Positions 22,785 through 33,335 of a stretch of DNA of 64,000 nucleotides are shown piece by piece. Positions within the stretch are counted from its first letter, which is position 1; every line of letters starts with the position of its first letter. The stretch comes from Prorocentrum cordatum (taxonomy: Eukaryota > Sar > Dinophyceae > Prorocentrales > Prorocentraceae): positions 35,886-99,885 of the forward strand of contig CAUYUJ010000355.1 in assembly GCA_963575745.1 (NCBI GenBank). The letters are read 5' to 3'. The position numbers were made by a program, and so were the translations under genes. The notes beneath the pieces were generated by a model. The model worked only from the letters and a program-made list of their open reading frames with translations, was not told where the DNA came from and searched no databases.

Positions 22785-23214
22785 GGCCTTCAGCCCATTC
22801 CACCGACGTGCGAGGGCTGGAGGCCTTTCGGAGTCCTCCTGGCTTCGCTTGGCAAGGAGCGCTTTTGGAGCCTCTCGGGGGCCTCTGGAGGCCCCGTAGG
22901 GGCCTTTCGGGGGCCTCTTTGAGGTCAGTTTGGCGCTTCTGAGGACTTTGGGGTCCAAGGTCCTTACTGACGTATGTGACTGCTGTTCAATAGTCATTAC
23001 GGTGGAGGCGTTTGTTAAGGCATAGTCCCAGGAGGCGCCAGACCCTGGAGGATTCCTTATCCAACGAGGGCGGCGGTGATATCCATGGCCGATCAACGAT
23101 CGGAGTTTCACTGGCCTCCAGATCCACTGCCCACACCGTACTGAGAACTGATGAAGTCCGGATGACACCAACTCCACGGCGTGCCTGCGACACGGTGGCG
23201 GATCTTGAAGGCAT
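22785..23214. mobile_element. Diverged inverted-repeat-bracketed minisatellite element
   Basis: The left end GGCCTTCAGCCCATTCCACC is roughly mirrored by GGTGGCGGATCTTGAAGGC at about 23194-23212. Inside lies a short CTTTCGGGGGCC array (22820-22930). It is related to the better-preserved bracket at 10937-11753. Confidence 0.35.
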
Positions 23215-23554
23215 TGGGATTGGTATGGTAGCAACATTTCATGGCGGATTTTTTCAGGAAAACGATAGGATGGGCCCGGAGTGTCCTGGATAATTCCGGA
23301 TTTCGAGGTGAACTTCGCGCGGATATTTTTTGGTCAGGAATGAAGACAAACAATTACTTTGGCGACGTACCCAACCCCTGCGCAAACGCGGGGCGCAAAT
23401 AGTTTATGACACTTTATAAGGAGGGCGATGACGGAGCGAGGGTTACATATGTCTGCAGACGGAATTCGGGAGACTCGCATGGCTACAGGACAAGGACTAG
23501 ATAAAGCTGGTTAGTTACAATCCCTGAGCACCCCTAGCCACTTCGAAAACGGGG
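23215..23554. other. Unclassified, upstream of satellite
   Basis: AT-richer sequence without recognised features. Confidence 0.4.
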
Positions 23555-24860
23555 ATCTGGGCCCCACAGCAGGCCTTGAAAGTGGCGACAGTTTCACAGA
23601 TCGCAGCCCCCCCAAGGGATGGCGAGGTCTAATTTGGGTCCGCGCGTGGCGTCACTGTGCTGGGCCCCCCAGCAGGCCTCGAAAGTGGCGGCAGTTTCAC
23701 AGATTGCAGCCCCCCCCAAGGGATGGCGAGGTCTAATTTGGGTCCGCGCGTGGCGTCACTGTGCTGGGCCCAGCAGGCCTCGAAAGTGGCGACAGTTTCA
23801 CAGATCGCAGCCCCCCCAGGGATGGCGAGGTCTAATTTGGGTCCGCGCGTGGCGTCGCTGTGCTGGGCCCCCCAGCAGGCCTCGAAAGTGGCGACAGTTT
23901 CGCAGATCGCAGCCCCCCCCCCCCCCTCAGGGATTGCGAAGTTTAATGTGGGTCCGCGCGTGGCGTCACTGTGCTGGGCCCCCCAGCAGACCTTGAAAGT
24001 GGCGACAGTTTCACGGATCGCAGCCCCACCAGGGATGGCGAGGTCTAATTTGGGTCTGCGTGTGGCGTCACTGTGCTGGGCCCAGCAGACTTCGAAAGTG
24101 GCGACAGTTTCACAGATCGCAGCCCCCCCAGGGATGGCGAGGTCTAATTTGAGTCCGCGCGTGGCGTCGCTGTGCTGGGCCCCCCAGCAGGCCTCGAAAG
24201 TGGCGACAGTTTCGCAGATCGCAGCCCCCCCCCCCCCCTCAGGGATTGCGAAGTTTAATGTGGGTCCGCGCGTGGCGTCACTGTGCTGGGCCCCCCAGCA
24301 GACCTTGAAAGTGGCGACAGTTTCACGGATCGCAGCCCCACCAGGGATGGCGAGGTCTAATTTGGGTCTGCGTGTGGCGTCACTGTGCTGGGCCCCCCAG
24401 CAGACTTCGAAAGTGGCGACAGTTTCACAGATCGCAGCCCCCCCAGGGATGGCGAGGTCACATTTGGGTCCGCGCGTGGCGTCACTGTGCTGGCTGGCCT
24501 CTCCCCAGCAGGCTTCGAAAGCGGCGATAGTTTCACAGACCGCAGCCCCCCAGGGATGGCGAGGTCTAATTTGGGTCCGCGCGTGGCGTCACTGTGCTGG
24601 GCCCCCCAGCAGGCTTCGAAAGTGGCGACAGTTTCGCAGATCGCAGCCCCCCAGGGATGGCGAGGTTTAATTTGGGTCCGCGCGTGGCGTCGCTGTGCTG
24701 GGCCCCCCCGGCAGGCATCGAAAGTGGCGACAGTTTCACAGATCGCAGCCCCCCAGGGATGGCGAGGTCTAGTTTGGGTCCGCGCGTGGCGTCGCTGTGC
24801 TGGCCCCCCCCCAGCAGGCCTCGAAAGTAGGGGCAGTTTCACAGGTCGCAGCCCCCCGCA
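23555..24860 (+). repeat. Satellite of about 101 bp, block 1 (about 13 monomers)
   Basis: The monomer contains GGGATGGCGAGGTCTAATTT, GGGTCCGCGCGTGGCGTC, ACTGTGCTGGGCCCCCCAGC and GCCTCGAAAGTGGCGACAG in that order. This block is the CGCGCGTGGCGTC subfamily. A three-monomer higher-order unit repeats at about 23925 and 24235, marked by CAGGGATTGCGAAGTTTAAT. Confidence 0.95.
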
Positions 24861-25052
24861 GGCAAGACAGGAGGAGGCAAGAGGGAGACGGGACGGGAAA
24901 AAGGGAGTGGAGACCACACTGTTCTATTCAAAACGATTACCCAACCAAGGAGGGTTGTGAATTACCCTGTGACGCACCCAACCCATTTGTATAAATGGAA
25001 ACGAGGAGTTGGCCGAAACTTGTATGGACAATCGACTTGGTGTGTAAGCTAC
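24861..25052. other. Spacer between satellite blocks
   Basis: A purine-rich stretch then CTATTCAAAACGATTACCC and GAGGGTTG. The same cap occurs after block 2 (27140-27290), so the spacer is a shared array boundary rather than random DNA. Confidence 0.7.
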
Positions 25053-27082
25053 TTGGGAGGCGTCACTGTGCTGGGCCCCGCCCGCAGGCCTCGAAAATGG
25101 CGGCAGTTTCACAGATCGCACCCCCCCCAGGGATGGCGAGGTCTAATTTGAATCTGCGTGTGGCCCCACTGTGCTGGGCCCCCCGGCAGGCCGCGAACGT
25201 GGCGACAGTTTCACAGATCGCAGCACCCCAGGGATGGCGAGGTCTCATTTGAGTCCGCCGTGGGTACCCACTGTGCTGGGCCCCCCAGCAGCCTTCGAAA
25301 GTGGTGACAGTTTCGCAGATCGCAGCCCCCCAGGGATGGCGAGGTACCCTTTGAATCCGCCGTGGGTGCAGACTGTGTTGGGCCCCCCAGCAGGCCTCGA
25401 AAGTGGCGATAGTTTCGCAGATCGCAGCCCCCCAGGGATGGCGAGGTCATATTTGAGTCCGCCGCGGGTGCAGATTGTGCTAAGATGGCGAGGTCCCATT
25501 TGAGTCCGCCGTTGGTACCCACTGTGTTGGGCACCCCAGCAGGCCTCGAAAGTGGCGACAGTTTCGCAGATCGCAGCCCCCCAGGGATGGCGAGGTCTCA
25601 TTTGAATCCGCCGCGGGTGCAGACTGTGCTGGGCCCCCCAGCAGGCCTCGAAAATGGCGACAGTTTCACAGACCGCAGCCCCCCAGGGACGGCGAGGTCT
25701 CATTTGAGTCAGCAGCGGGTGCAGACTGTGCTGGCCCCCCCAGCAGGCCTCGAAAGTGGCGACTGTTTCGCAGATCGCAGCCCCCCAGGGATGGCGAGGT
25801 ATCATTTGAGTCTGCCGCGGGTGCAGACTGTGCTGGGCCCCCCAGCAGGCCTCGAAAGTGGCGACAGTTTCGCAGATCGCAGCCCCCCAGGGATGGCGAG
25901 GTATCATTTGAGTCTGCCGCGGGCGCAGACTGTGCTGGGCCCCCCAGCAGGCCTCGAAAGTGGCGACAGTTTCGCAAATCGCAGCCCCCCAGGGATGGCG
26001 AGGTACCATTTGAGTCCGCCGCGGGTGCAGAGTGTGCTGGGCCCCCCAGCAGACTTCGAAAGTGGCGACAGTTTCGCAGATCGCAGCCCCTCAGGGATGG
26101 CGAGGTCTAATTTGAATCAGCCGCGGGCGCAGACTGTGCTGGGCAGGCCCCGAAAGTGGCGACAGTTTAACAGATCGCGGCCCCCCAGGGATGGCGAGGT
26201 CTAATTTGAATCCGCCGCGGGTGCAGACTGTGCTGGGCCCCGCCAGCAGGCCTCGAAAATGGCGACAGTTTCACAGACCGCAGCCCCCCAGGGATGGCGA
26301 GGTCCCATTTGAGTCCGCAGGCTGTGCTGGCACCCCCCCGGCAGCCCTCGAAAGTGACGACAGTTTCGCAGATCGCAGCACCCCAGGGATGGCGAGGTGT
26401 AATCTGAGTCCCCGTAAGACGTCACTCCGCTGCCCCCCCCAGCAGCCCTCGAAGGTGGCGACAGTTTCACGGATCGCAGCCCCCCCAGCGATGGCGAGGT
26501 CTAGTGTGAGTCACCGTAAGACGTCACTGTGCTGGGCCCCCCAGCAGCCTTCGAAAGTGGCGACTGTTTCGCAGATCGCAGCCCCCCAGGGATGGCGAGG
26601 TCGAATCTGAGTCCCCGTAAGACGTCACTGTGCTGGGCCCCCCAGCAGCCCTCGAACGTGGCGACAGTTTCGCAGATCGCAGCACCCCAGGGATGGCGAG
26701 GTCTAATATGAGTCCCCGTAAGACGTCACTGTGCTGGGCCCCTCAGCAGCCCTTGAAAGTGGCGACAGTTTCACGGATCGCAGCCCCCCCAGGGATGGCG
26801 AGGTCTAATGTGAGTCCCCGTAAGACGTCACTGTGCTGGGCCCCCCAGCAGCCCTCGAAAGTGGCGACAGTTTCACAAACCGCAGCCCCCCAGGGACGGC
26901 GAGGTCTAATTTGAGTCCCCGTAAGACGTCACTCCGCTGCCCCCCCCCAGCAGCCCTTGAAAGTGGCGACAGTTTCACGGATCGCAGCCCCCCAGGGATG
27001 GCGAGGTCTAATCTGAGTCCCCGTAAGACGTCAATGTGCTGGGCCCCCCCAGCAGCCCCCGAAAGTGGCGACAGTGCCACAG
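25053..27082 (+). repeat. Satellite of about 101 bp, block 2 (about 20 monomers)
   Basis: Same monomer core. From about 25240 to 26330 the variable part reads CCGCCGCGGGTGCAGACTG; from about 26400 to the end it reads CCCCGTAAGACGTCACTG. Subfamilies are grouped, which is expected from local amplification. Stop-free frames here are not genes. Confidence 0.95.
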
Positions 27083-27300
27083 ATCGGGAGAAGGGAGGAG
27101 AGGAGGGGGACGGGAAGGAGGAGGAAGGAAGACGCGACCGCAGTGCTCTATTCAAAACGAGTGTCCAACGCAGGAGGGTTGAGAATAAAGCAGGAAGCAG
27201 GACGCAGCAGGAGGGGGGAGGCAGGAGGAAGGAAAGTGGAGACCACAGTCCCTTATTCAAAACGAATATCCAACCCAGGAGGGTTGGGAAAAAACATTCA
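27083..27300. other. Satellite boundary cap
   Basis: Purine-rich stretch with two copies of TTCAAAACGA followed by CCAAC and AGGAGGGTTG (27150-27182 and 27257-27291). A third copy is in the spacer near 24923, and an inverted one at about 28678-28718. Confidence 0.7.
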
Positions 27301-27697
27301 CGCGAAATTAACTTCGTTTTCCACTCGCCGTTTCGGGACTTTGCACTGACAGAAATCCACGCGAGAATCCGCTACAACTTTTGCAAGGTCGGCGCAGTGA
27401 AACATTAAGCAGCAGGAGCTTCACAGCTGCTGGCATGAAACAGCGCATCGTCGTGTTACAGTCGGTGGGTTATTTTGCTCGTGAGAATTTGCGACCACAC
27501 CGCGGCGACGGTGACGGCGAGGGCGACGAAGACGATGACGACGACGACGACGCCAGCGGTGACAACGATGCCGACGGCGACAATGGCGACGGCGAGATCG
27601 GCGACGTCGGCGCCGACGATGGCGCCGGCGAAGGCGCCGACGACAGCACAGAGACCCTAAGCAGCAACGCTGAATGCGAACTCACACGATCACCACC
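27301..27697. other. Unclassified, with GACGGC-rich stretch
   Basis: A degenerate GAC/GGC stretch lies at 27500-27650. Otherwise nothing recognised. Confidence 0.4.
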
Positions 27698-27858
27698 CAC
27701 CAAACCATCCCAACCCAACCCGAAGGCCTCAATTTGCCTGCTATTTCCAGTGTGTGGGGGGGGGGGGGGGTCGGGGAACATCGAAAAAACACGTATGGAA
27801 CCCGTACCCCCCTCAACCCGACATTCGAAGACGTTGGGTTGGGGTGGCCTGGTAGGTA
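27698..27858. mobile_element. MITE-like element, family E copy 2
   Basis: The left arm ACCAAACCATCCCAACCC then AACCCGAAGGCC, and the right arm GTTGGGTTGGGGTGGCCTGG, mirror each other. The interior is shared with 21893-22062. Confidence 0.75.
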
Positions 27859-27930
27859 GTCACATGATGAGTCGAACATCCCAGGTGGCGTGTTCGGTGT
27901 GGGTGGTCAAAGCCGGGGGAAGCAGCAGCA

Positions 27931-28035
27931 GGTCTCGCCGAGCCCTCGCGCGCCGCGAGGCATCCAGCGGCTGAACCAGAGGCTGAAGGACGTGGGCCAG
28001 CGGGCGCTGAGGCAGGAGACGTGGGAGGAGCCACG
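27931..28035 (+). CDS. Possible internal exon
   Basis: After GCAGCAGCAG a frame reads through RGIQRLNQRLKDVGQRALRQ before entering a long pyrimidine tract (28040-28180). The heptad-like Leu/Val spacing suggests a coiled-coil exon. No family is recognised; support is weak. Confidence 0.18.
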
Positions 28036-28193
28036 GCGACCTCCTGCTTCTTCCTCTTTCCTCTCTCCTTCCTCCCTCCCTCCCTCCCTCCCTTCCTTCT
28101 CTTTTCTCCCGATTCGCTCCTCTCTGCTCCCCATCTCCGTCCTCGTCTTCCTCTTGCTGTTGCTGCCTCGTCCTCCTTCAGGAAGGAAGAGGG

Positions 28194-28300
28194 GGAGGAG
28201 GAGGAGGAGGAGGAGGAGGAGGAGGAGGAGGAGGAGGAGGAGGCGGAGGAGGAGGAGGAGGAGGAGGAGGAGGAGGAGGCGGAGGAGGAGGAGGAGGAGT
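28194..28300. repeat. (GGA)n microsatellite
   Basis: GGA run with a few GGC units, following a pyrimidine tract. Confidence 0.95.
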
Positions 28301-28737
28301 CAGTACGAGCTTGCCTCTTCACAGCGGCGAGGGCCCCGCAGGCATTGCCCTGTCAAGGGTTCGGAGACAGGACGATCATGCCCTCGTGGCCCCTCCAGAG
28401 GCTTGGGACCCGAGAAGTCCAGAAGAGGCAGAGACTAATCGCCTTACGACGGACCGTGCATCTCCGCCGAGGGACAACGAAACGGTCAACATGATCTCGG
28501 GACGTGGACCCAGGAAGAAAGATCTTGACCAGCAGAGCATGTAGTCAAACTGCGCAGCCGGCAACAGGGCTCGCGTAAATCGCGTTTGGAGTCGCCCAGA
28601 AGAGCGCGGGAAGTGGGGCCCCCCTGGAGGCCCCTCAGCTTGCGCTGCCCCCACGAACAGCCTCTGCCAGCACAGTTTTTCCCAACCATCCTGTGGTGTT
28701 GGGTCCTCGTTTTGAAGAGTTTGCGCCCCGCGTCTTC
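28301..28737. other. Unclassified
   Basis: No gene recognised. Contains the inverted TCGTTTTGAA motif shared with the satellite caps. Confidence 0.4.
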
Positions 28738-28900
28738 TCTCCTCTCCTCTCCTCTCCTCTCCTCTCCTCTCCTCTCCCCTCCCCTCCCTTCCCCTCCCCT
28801 CCCCTCCCCTCCCCTCCCCTCTCCTCTCCTCTCCTCTCCTCTCCTCTCTCCTCTCTCCTCTCTCCTCTCTCCTCTCTCCTCTCTCCTCTCTCCTCTGCTC
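28738..28900. repeat. (CTCTC)n pentanucleotide array running into the gap
   Basis: Clean CTCTC/CTCCC repeat that ends at the N run; the far side resumes with CTCCTC repeats. Confidence 0.95.
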
Positions 28901-29000
28901 NNNNNNNNNNNNNNNNNNNNNNNNNNNNNNNNNNNNNNNNNNNNNNNNNNNNNNNNNNNNNNNNNNNNNNNNNNNNNNNNNNNNNNNNNNNNNNNNNNNN
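28901..29000. other. Assembly gap (100 N)
   Basis: Exactly 100 N between two simple-repeat ends. This is a conventional placeholder, so true length and even adjacency are uncertain. Confidence 0.98.
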
Positions 29001-29094
29001 CCTTCTCATCCTCCTCCTCCTCTCCTCCTCCTCCTCCTCTCGCTCCTCCCACCTCCCATCCCTGCCTCTGCCTTCCGCATGTCACTTAGTTCGG

Positions 29095-30305
29095 CACACC
29101 GCTCACGCGCTTCGTGACCCCCCAGGGAGCTCCACCGAAGGCCCCAGAGGGAGCGTTCGCATGCGCCCGCGCCACACAGTACAGCGCCCGCGCCACACAG
29201 TACAGCATAGCTCCACCGAAGGCTCCAGACGGAACGTTCGCATGCGTCCCCCCCCACCCAGTACAGCGCTGGGTGACCCCACAGGGAGCCCACCCGAAGG
29301 CCCCAGAGGGAGCTATCGCATTCGTCCGGGCCACCCATTACAGCTCCTCGTGGCTCCACAGGGAACTCCACCGAAGTCCCCAGAGGGAGCGTTCGCATGC
29401 GTCCACGGCACACAGTTCAGCGCTTCGTGGCCCCGTAGGGAGCTCCTCGAAGGCCCCAGAGGGAGCGTTCGCATGCGTTCGCGCCACAGTACAGCGCTTC
29501 GTGGCTCAATAGGGAGCCCCTCGAAGGCCCCATGGGGGAGCGTTCGCATGCGTCCGCGCCAGAGTGCAGCGTTTCGTGGCCCCGTAGGGAGCTCCTCCGA
29601 AGGCCCCGGAGGGAGCGGAGCGTTCGCACGCGTCCGCGCCACCCAGTACAGCTCCTCGTGGCCCCACAGGGATAGCTCCACCGAAGGCCCCAGAGGGAGC
29701 GTTCGCACGCGTCCGCGCCATCCAGTGCAGCGTTTCGTGGCCCCACAAGGAACTTTACCGAAGGCCCCACAGGGAACGTCTGCATGCGTCCGCGCCACCC
29801 AGTACAGCGCTGCGTGACCCCACAGGGAGCTCACCCGACGGCACCAGAGGCGGCGTCCGCATGCGCCTCTCCGCACTGTGCGACGTTTTGTGGCCGCATA
29901 GGGGATTCCACCGAAGGTCCCTGTGGCCGCGGCCGCACGCGTCTCCCCCACCTACTACAGCGCTTCGTGGCCCCACAGGGAGCCCCACCGAACGCCCGAT
30001 TGGCCGCGGTCGCATGCGTCTCCACCACCTGGTATGGCGTTTCGTGGCCCCATAGGGAGCTCCAACGAAGGCCCCAGTGGCCGCGACCGCATTAGTCCGC
30101 GCCACGTTTTGTGGCCCCATTTGAAGCTCCACCGAAGGCCCCAGAGGCCTCGGCCGCGTGCGTCTCCCCCACCCAGTACAGCGTTTCGTGGCCCCATCGG
30201 GAGCTCCACCGAAGAGCCCAGTGGCCGCGGCCGCGTGCTTCTCCCCCACCCATTGTGGGACACCCCGCGCGCGTTTCGTGGCCCCACTGGGGAGCTCCAC
30301 TGAAC
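29095..30305 (+). repeat. 75-bp satellite array (about 16 monomers)
   Basis: Monomer TTCGTGGCCCCACAGGGAGC, then TCCACCGAAGGCCCCAGAGG, then GAGCGTTCGCATGCGTCCGC, then GCCACCCAGTACAGCG. Spacing is 75 bp at 29424, 29498 and 29573. The last third changes to a GGCCGCGGCCGCATGCG variant. Because 75 is divisible by three, 25-residue repeats read through on both strands; these are shadows. Confidence 0.9.
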
Positions 30306-30733
30306 GCGGCAACCACAACGCGGCATTCACAACAGCGTGTTGTTTGGATTTTCGCCAGGATAATTTGCCACAGCCTGTGCTTGTCCCGCTTGCCTCGTGC
30401 AGCGCAGTTTTGCCCCGGCCTCGGATTTTGTTGTTTTTGTTTTCTGTAATTGCTAGAAATATCGGGTGATGCCTTCCTTCGATAGAGGAAGCGCGATGAC
30501 CATGGCCAAGATGTCGCAGGATCTTGTCGACGCCGATTTTGGTAATCGCTCATGCCGACCGTCGCCGGTGAGGATGATCCACGACTTGATAATGACCAGC
30601 ATGGACCATGCCCAAGATCGGCGCCGACGTTTCCGCGTTGAGTGTTGGTCATGATAAACGTGTTCATTCCACCCATCTCCCCCATCCCATATCCATTTTG
30701 CTACCTGCACCTTTCCCCTCAATCCTTGCCCTG
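30306..30733. other. Unclassified
   Basis: Unique sequence. It may hold intron sequence upstream of the exon candidate at 30751-30799. Confidence 0.35.
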
Positions 30734-30750
30734 CCCCGTGCCTCTCAGCA

Positions 30751-30799
30751 GGCGCTGCTGGATCGGGCCAACAGGCTGGAGATGGAGGTGCTCGACTGA
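30751..30799 (+). CDS. Possible short last exon
   Basis: A pyrimidine tract with CTCTCAG stands just before CAGGCGCTGCTGGATCGG. The frame ALLDRANRLEMEVLD ends in TGA at 30797-30799. It resembles the C-terminal end of a helical protein, but it is too short to name. Confidence 0.25.
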
Positions 30800-30849
30800 C
30801 CGCAGCACCCGCGCGCGCGCGCGCGAGTCTTTTGCCTTGTCGTCTCTCT

Positions 30850-32360
30850 TACCCGCTCCAGCTTCCTTCATCCTTCCTCCTCGTCCTTGGGTCCCTCCAC
30901 CTTCCCTCCATCCTCCTCCGTCATTGTGCCTTCCTGTCCCTCTTACCGTCTCCTCCACCTCGTCATCCTCTCTCCTCCTGTCTCCTTGTCTTCCCTCCTC
31001 CTCTTCCTCCTCCTCCTCCTCCTCCTCCTGCTCCTCCTTCTTTGAACCTCCATGGACCCCTCTGTGCACGCTCGATCTCCTTGTGACATGTGTGAACCTC
31101 CGCCGTCACTATCCATCCTGTCCTCCTTTCTTCTCCTGATCCTTCCTCTCAGCCTCCCTTCCTCCTCCCTCGTCCCTTTCACTCTCTCTTCATGCTGTAC
31201 TCCCCCGTCCTCCTTCTCGTCTCCTCTTCCTCCTTCTCCCCCTCCTCCGTGCTCCTCCCTTCTCCTCCGCCCCTCCGCCCTTGTCACCGTCCTCATCTCC
31301 TTCCTTCATCTCCCCTCTCCTCCTCCTCCTCCTCCTCCTCCTCTTTCCCTTTCTCGGCCGGCCTCTCCTTTTTGTTTTGTTTCTCTCCTTCTCTACCTCT
31401 CTCTCTCTCTCCCCCCCTCTCCTCCTGCCGTTCTCCTCTTCCTCGTCCCCATCCGCCCTCTTTATCTTCTTCTTGCACTTGCTCCTACACATCCTCCTCC
31501 TGTCCCCCTTCTCCTCTCTCCTCTGGCTCCTCCTCCTCCTCCGACTCCTCCTCCTGTTCCTTGTCTTGTCTTCTTTCCGCCTCCTCCTCCTCCTCCATCC
31601 TCCTCCGTCTCCGCATCCTCCCTCCCTTCCTCCCTCCCATCTGCACATCCGTTACTCCCCTTTTCCTCGTCCTCGTCGTCTTCGTTCTTATCTTCCTCAC
31701 CGTTGTCGTTTCTTTTATGGACGAGCCCCTTACCCGTGTCTGGCCATATCTGGCTACGCAGGATCACCCTTTCCGAAGTGCCTCCCTGCCAAAGTCCTTT
31801 TTTCTCCTTGCCAACTTCCTTTCGGTGCCTCCCCTTGCACCCATCCTCCCTCCCTCCCTCCCTCCCTCTTCCCTCATGCGTCCTTCGTCCTCCGTTCGCC
31901 CTTCTCCCTTCTCTCTGCTCCCTCACTGCTCCTTCCCCTTTCTTTCCCTGCTCCGTCCTCCGTCCTCCCTCCTCCCTGCCCCCCCACTCCTTCCTGCTCC
32001 CTCCCGTGTACCTGCTCCCTATCTCTCCATTGCTCCACCATCCTCCCTCCTCGCTCCCCCCTCTCCCTCCTCCATCACTGCTGCTCCCTCCTTTACCCTG
32101 CTCCCTCTGGCTCCCTCACCCCCCTCCGTTCTCCTCTCTCTCCCTTTCTGCCTCCCTCCTTCTTCACCTGCCTCCCCTCCTCGTCTTCCCTCCCTCCAGC
32201 TCGTCCCCCTACTCTTTTTCCTTCCCCCTCCTGCCCTTCCATCCTCCTCGTTCTCTTCGCCGTTGTCGTCCTGCTCTCCCTCCTGCTCCTGCGCCCCTCT
32301 TCTTCTGCTCCTCCTTCCCCTCCCCCCCCCCTCTCCTGCCCATCGCCTCCTCCTCTAAGG
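30850..32360. repeat. Long pyrimidine-rich (TCC/CTC) region
   Basis: About 1.5 kb of CTCC/TCCT-rich sequence with a short unique window at about 31700-31810. Open frames of Pro, Ser and Leu (or Arg, Gly and Glu on the other strand) reflect composition. Confidence 0.85.
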
Positions 32361-32995
32361 ACGGGGCCCTGTCGAGAAGCCGAGCGGCTCGAGGTGGCGG
32401 CGGCCGATTGGGCCGCCCCTCCGACCACCACGTATAACAGGCAACCGAGATCGCAGCGACGAAAAGGCGGAGCGCGAACTCCTTGGTGCTGCTGCTGCTG
32501 CTGCCGCTGCTGCTGCTGCTGCTGCCCCTCCTGCTTCCTTCGTCCCCGTGCTCCACCCTTCAGGTTCGCGACTCTGATCAGCCAGATGTTAGTGTTGCCT
32601 CAGTCCCGCGCGCTTTCTCGGATGCTCCCTCAGCCCCCGCCCATGAGCCGAGGATTTCGGCCTTGGTCGCCAGAGTTACGACCAAGGGTGAGGCCGCTAA
32701 AGTTCCAGGGGCGATCTCACTCGGGGCGATCCCCCTCGTTTTGGTGCTGTCACCTCCCGATCTTTCCGAGGCGCTGCCCACTCCTCGGATCCAATCGTCG
32801 TGATACGAGAGACACGGCGGCGGACCTTTCGGCCTCCGTGACCCTCCAGGGCCCGTCTGGCCCGAGGCGTGCCGCAGGCGCAGGGGGGCCTCGAGGCCTC
32901 CGGCCGCGAGAGTCTCGTCGACGGCGGTCTGATTCTCGTGGGGCGGCCGCCAAGGGTGGCCTTGGCACGAGCTGCCCCCGCGCCACTTTGGAGCC
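32361..32995. other. Unclassified, with (CTG)n run
   Basis: A CTG run at 32487-32528. The following open frame to 32803 (SDQPDVSVASVPRAF, then PRISALVARVTT) has a protein-like residue mix. No domain and no splice partner were found. Confidence 0.3.
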
Positions 32996-33292
32996 CGGAG
33001 GAGGAGGAGGCGGAGGCGGAGGCGGAGGAGAGGGAGGAGGAGGAGGCGGAGGAGGAGGAGGCGGAGGAGGAGGAGGAGGAGGAGGCGGAGGAGGAGGAGG
33101 AGGAGGAGGCGGAAGGGGAGGGGGAAAGGAGGAGGAGGAGGAGGAGGAGGAGGAGGAGGAGGAGGGAGGAGGAGGAGGAGGAGGAGGAGGAGAAGGAGGA
33201 GGAGAAGGAATACTACTAATATTAAGAAGAATAATGCGAATACTAATCAGAAGAGGAGGAGGAGGAGGAGGAGGAGGAGGAGGAGGAGGAGC
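32996..33292. repeat. (GGA)n/(GGC)n microsatellite
   Basis: Purine repeat of about 300 bp, interrupted by AATACTACTAATATTAAG near 33210. It sits directly downstream of the minus-strand recombinase relic. Confidence 0.95.
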
Positions 33293-33335
33293 AAGCAGGC
33301 AAGACCTTGGCAGCTGGTGTCTCTCGCTGCGTGGC

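Noticed and set aside
23657-26204. Repetitive frames with GDSFADRSPPGMARS-type units, reminiscent of a repeat protein
   Set aside because: They follow the 101-bp satellite, which is not a multiple of three; frames survive only in pieces and exist on both strands.
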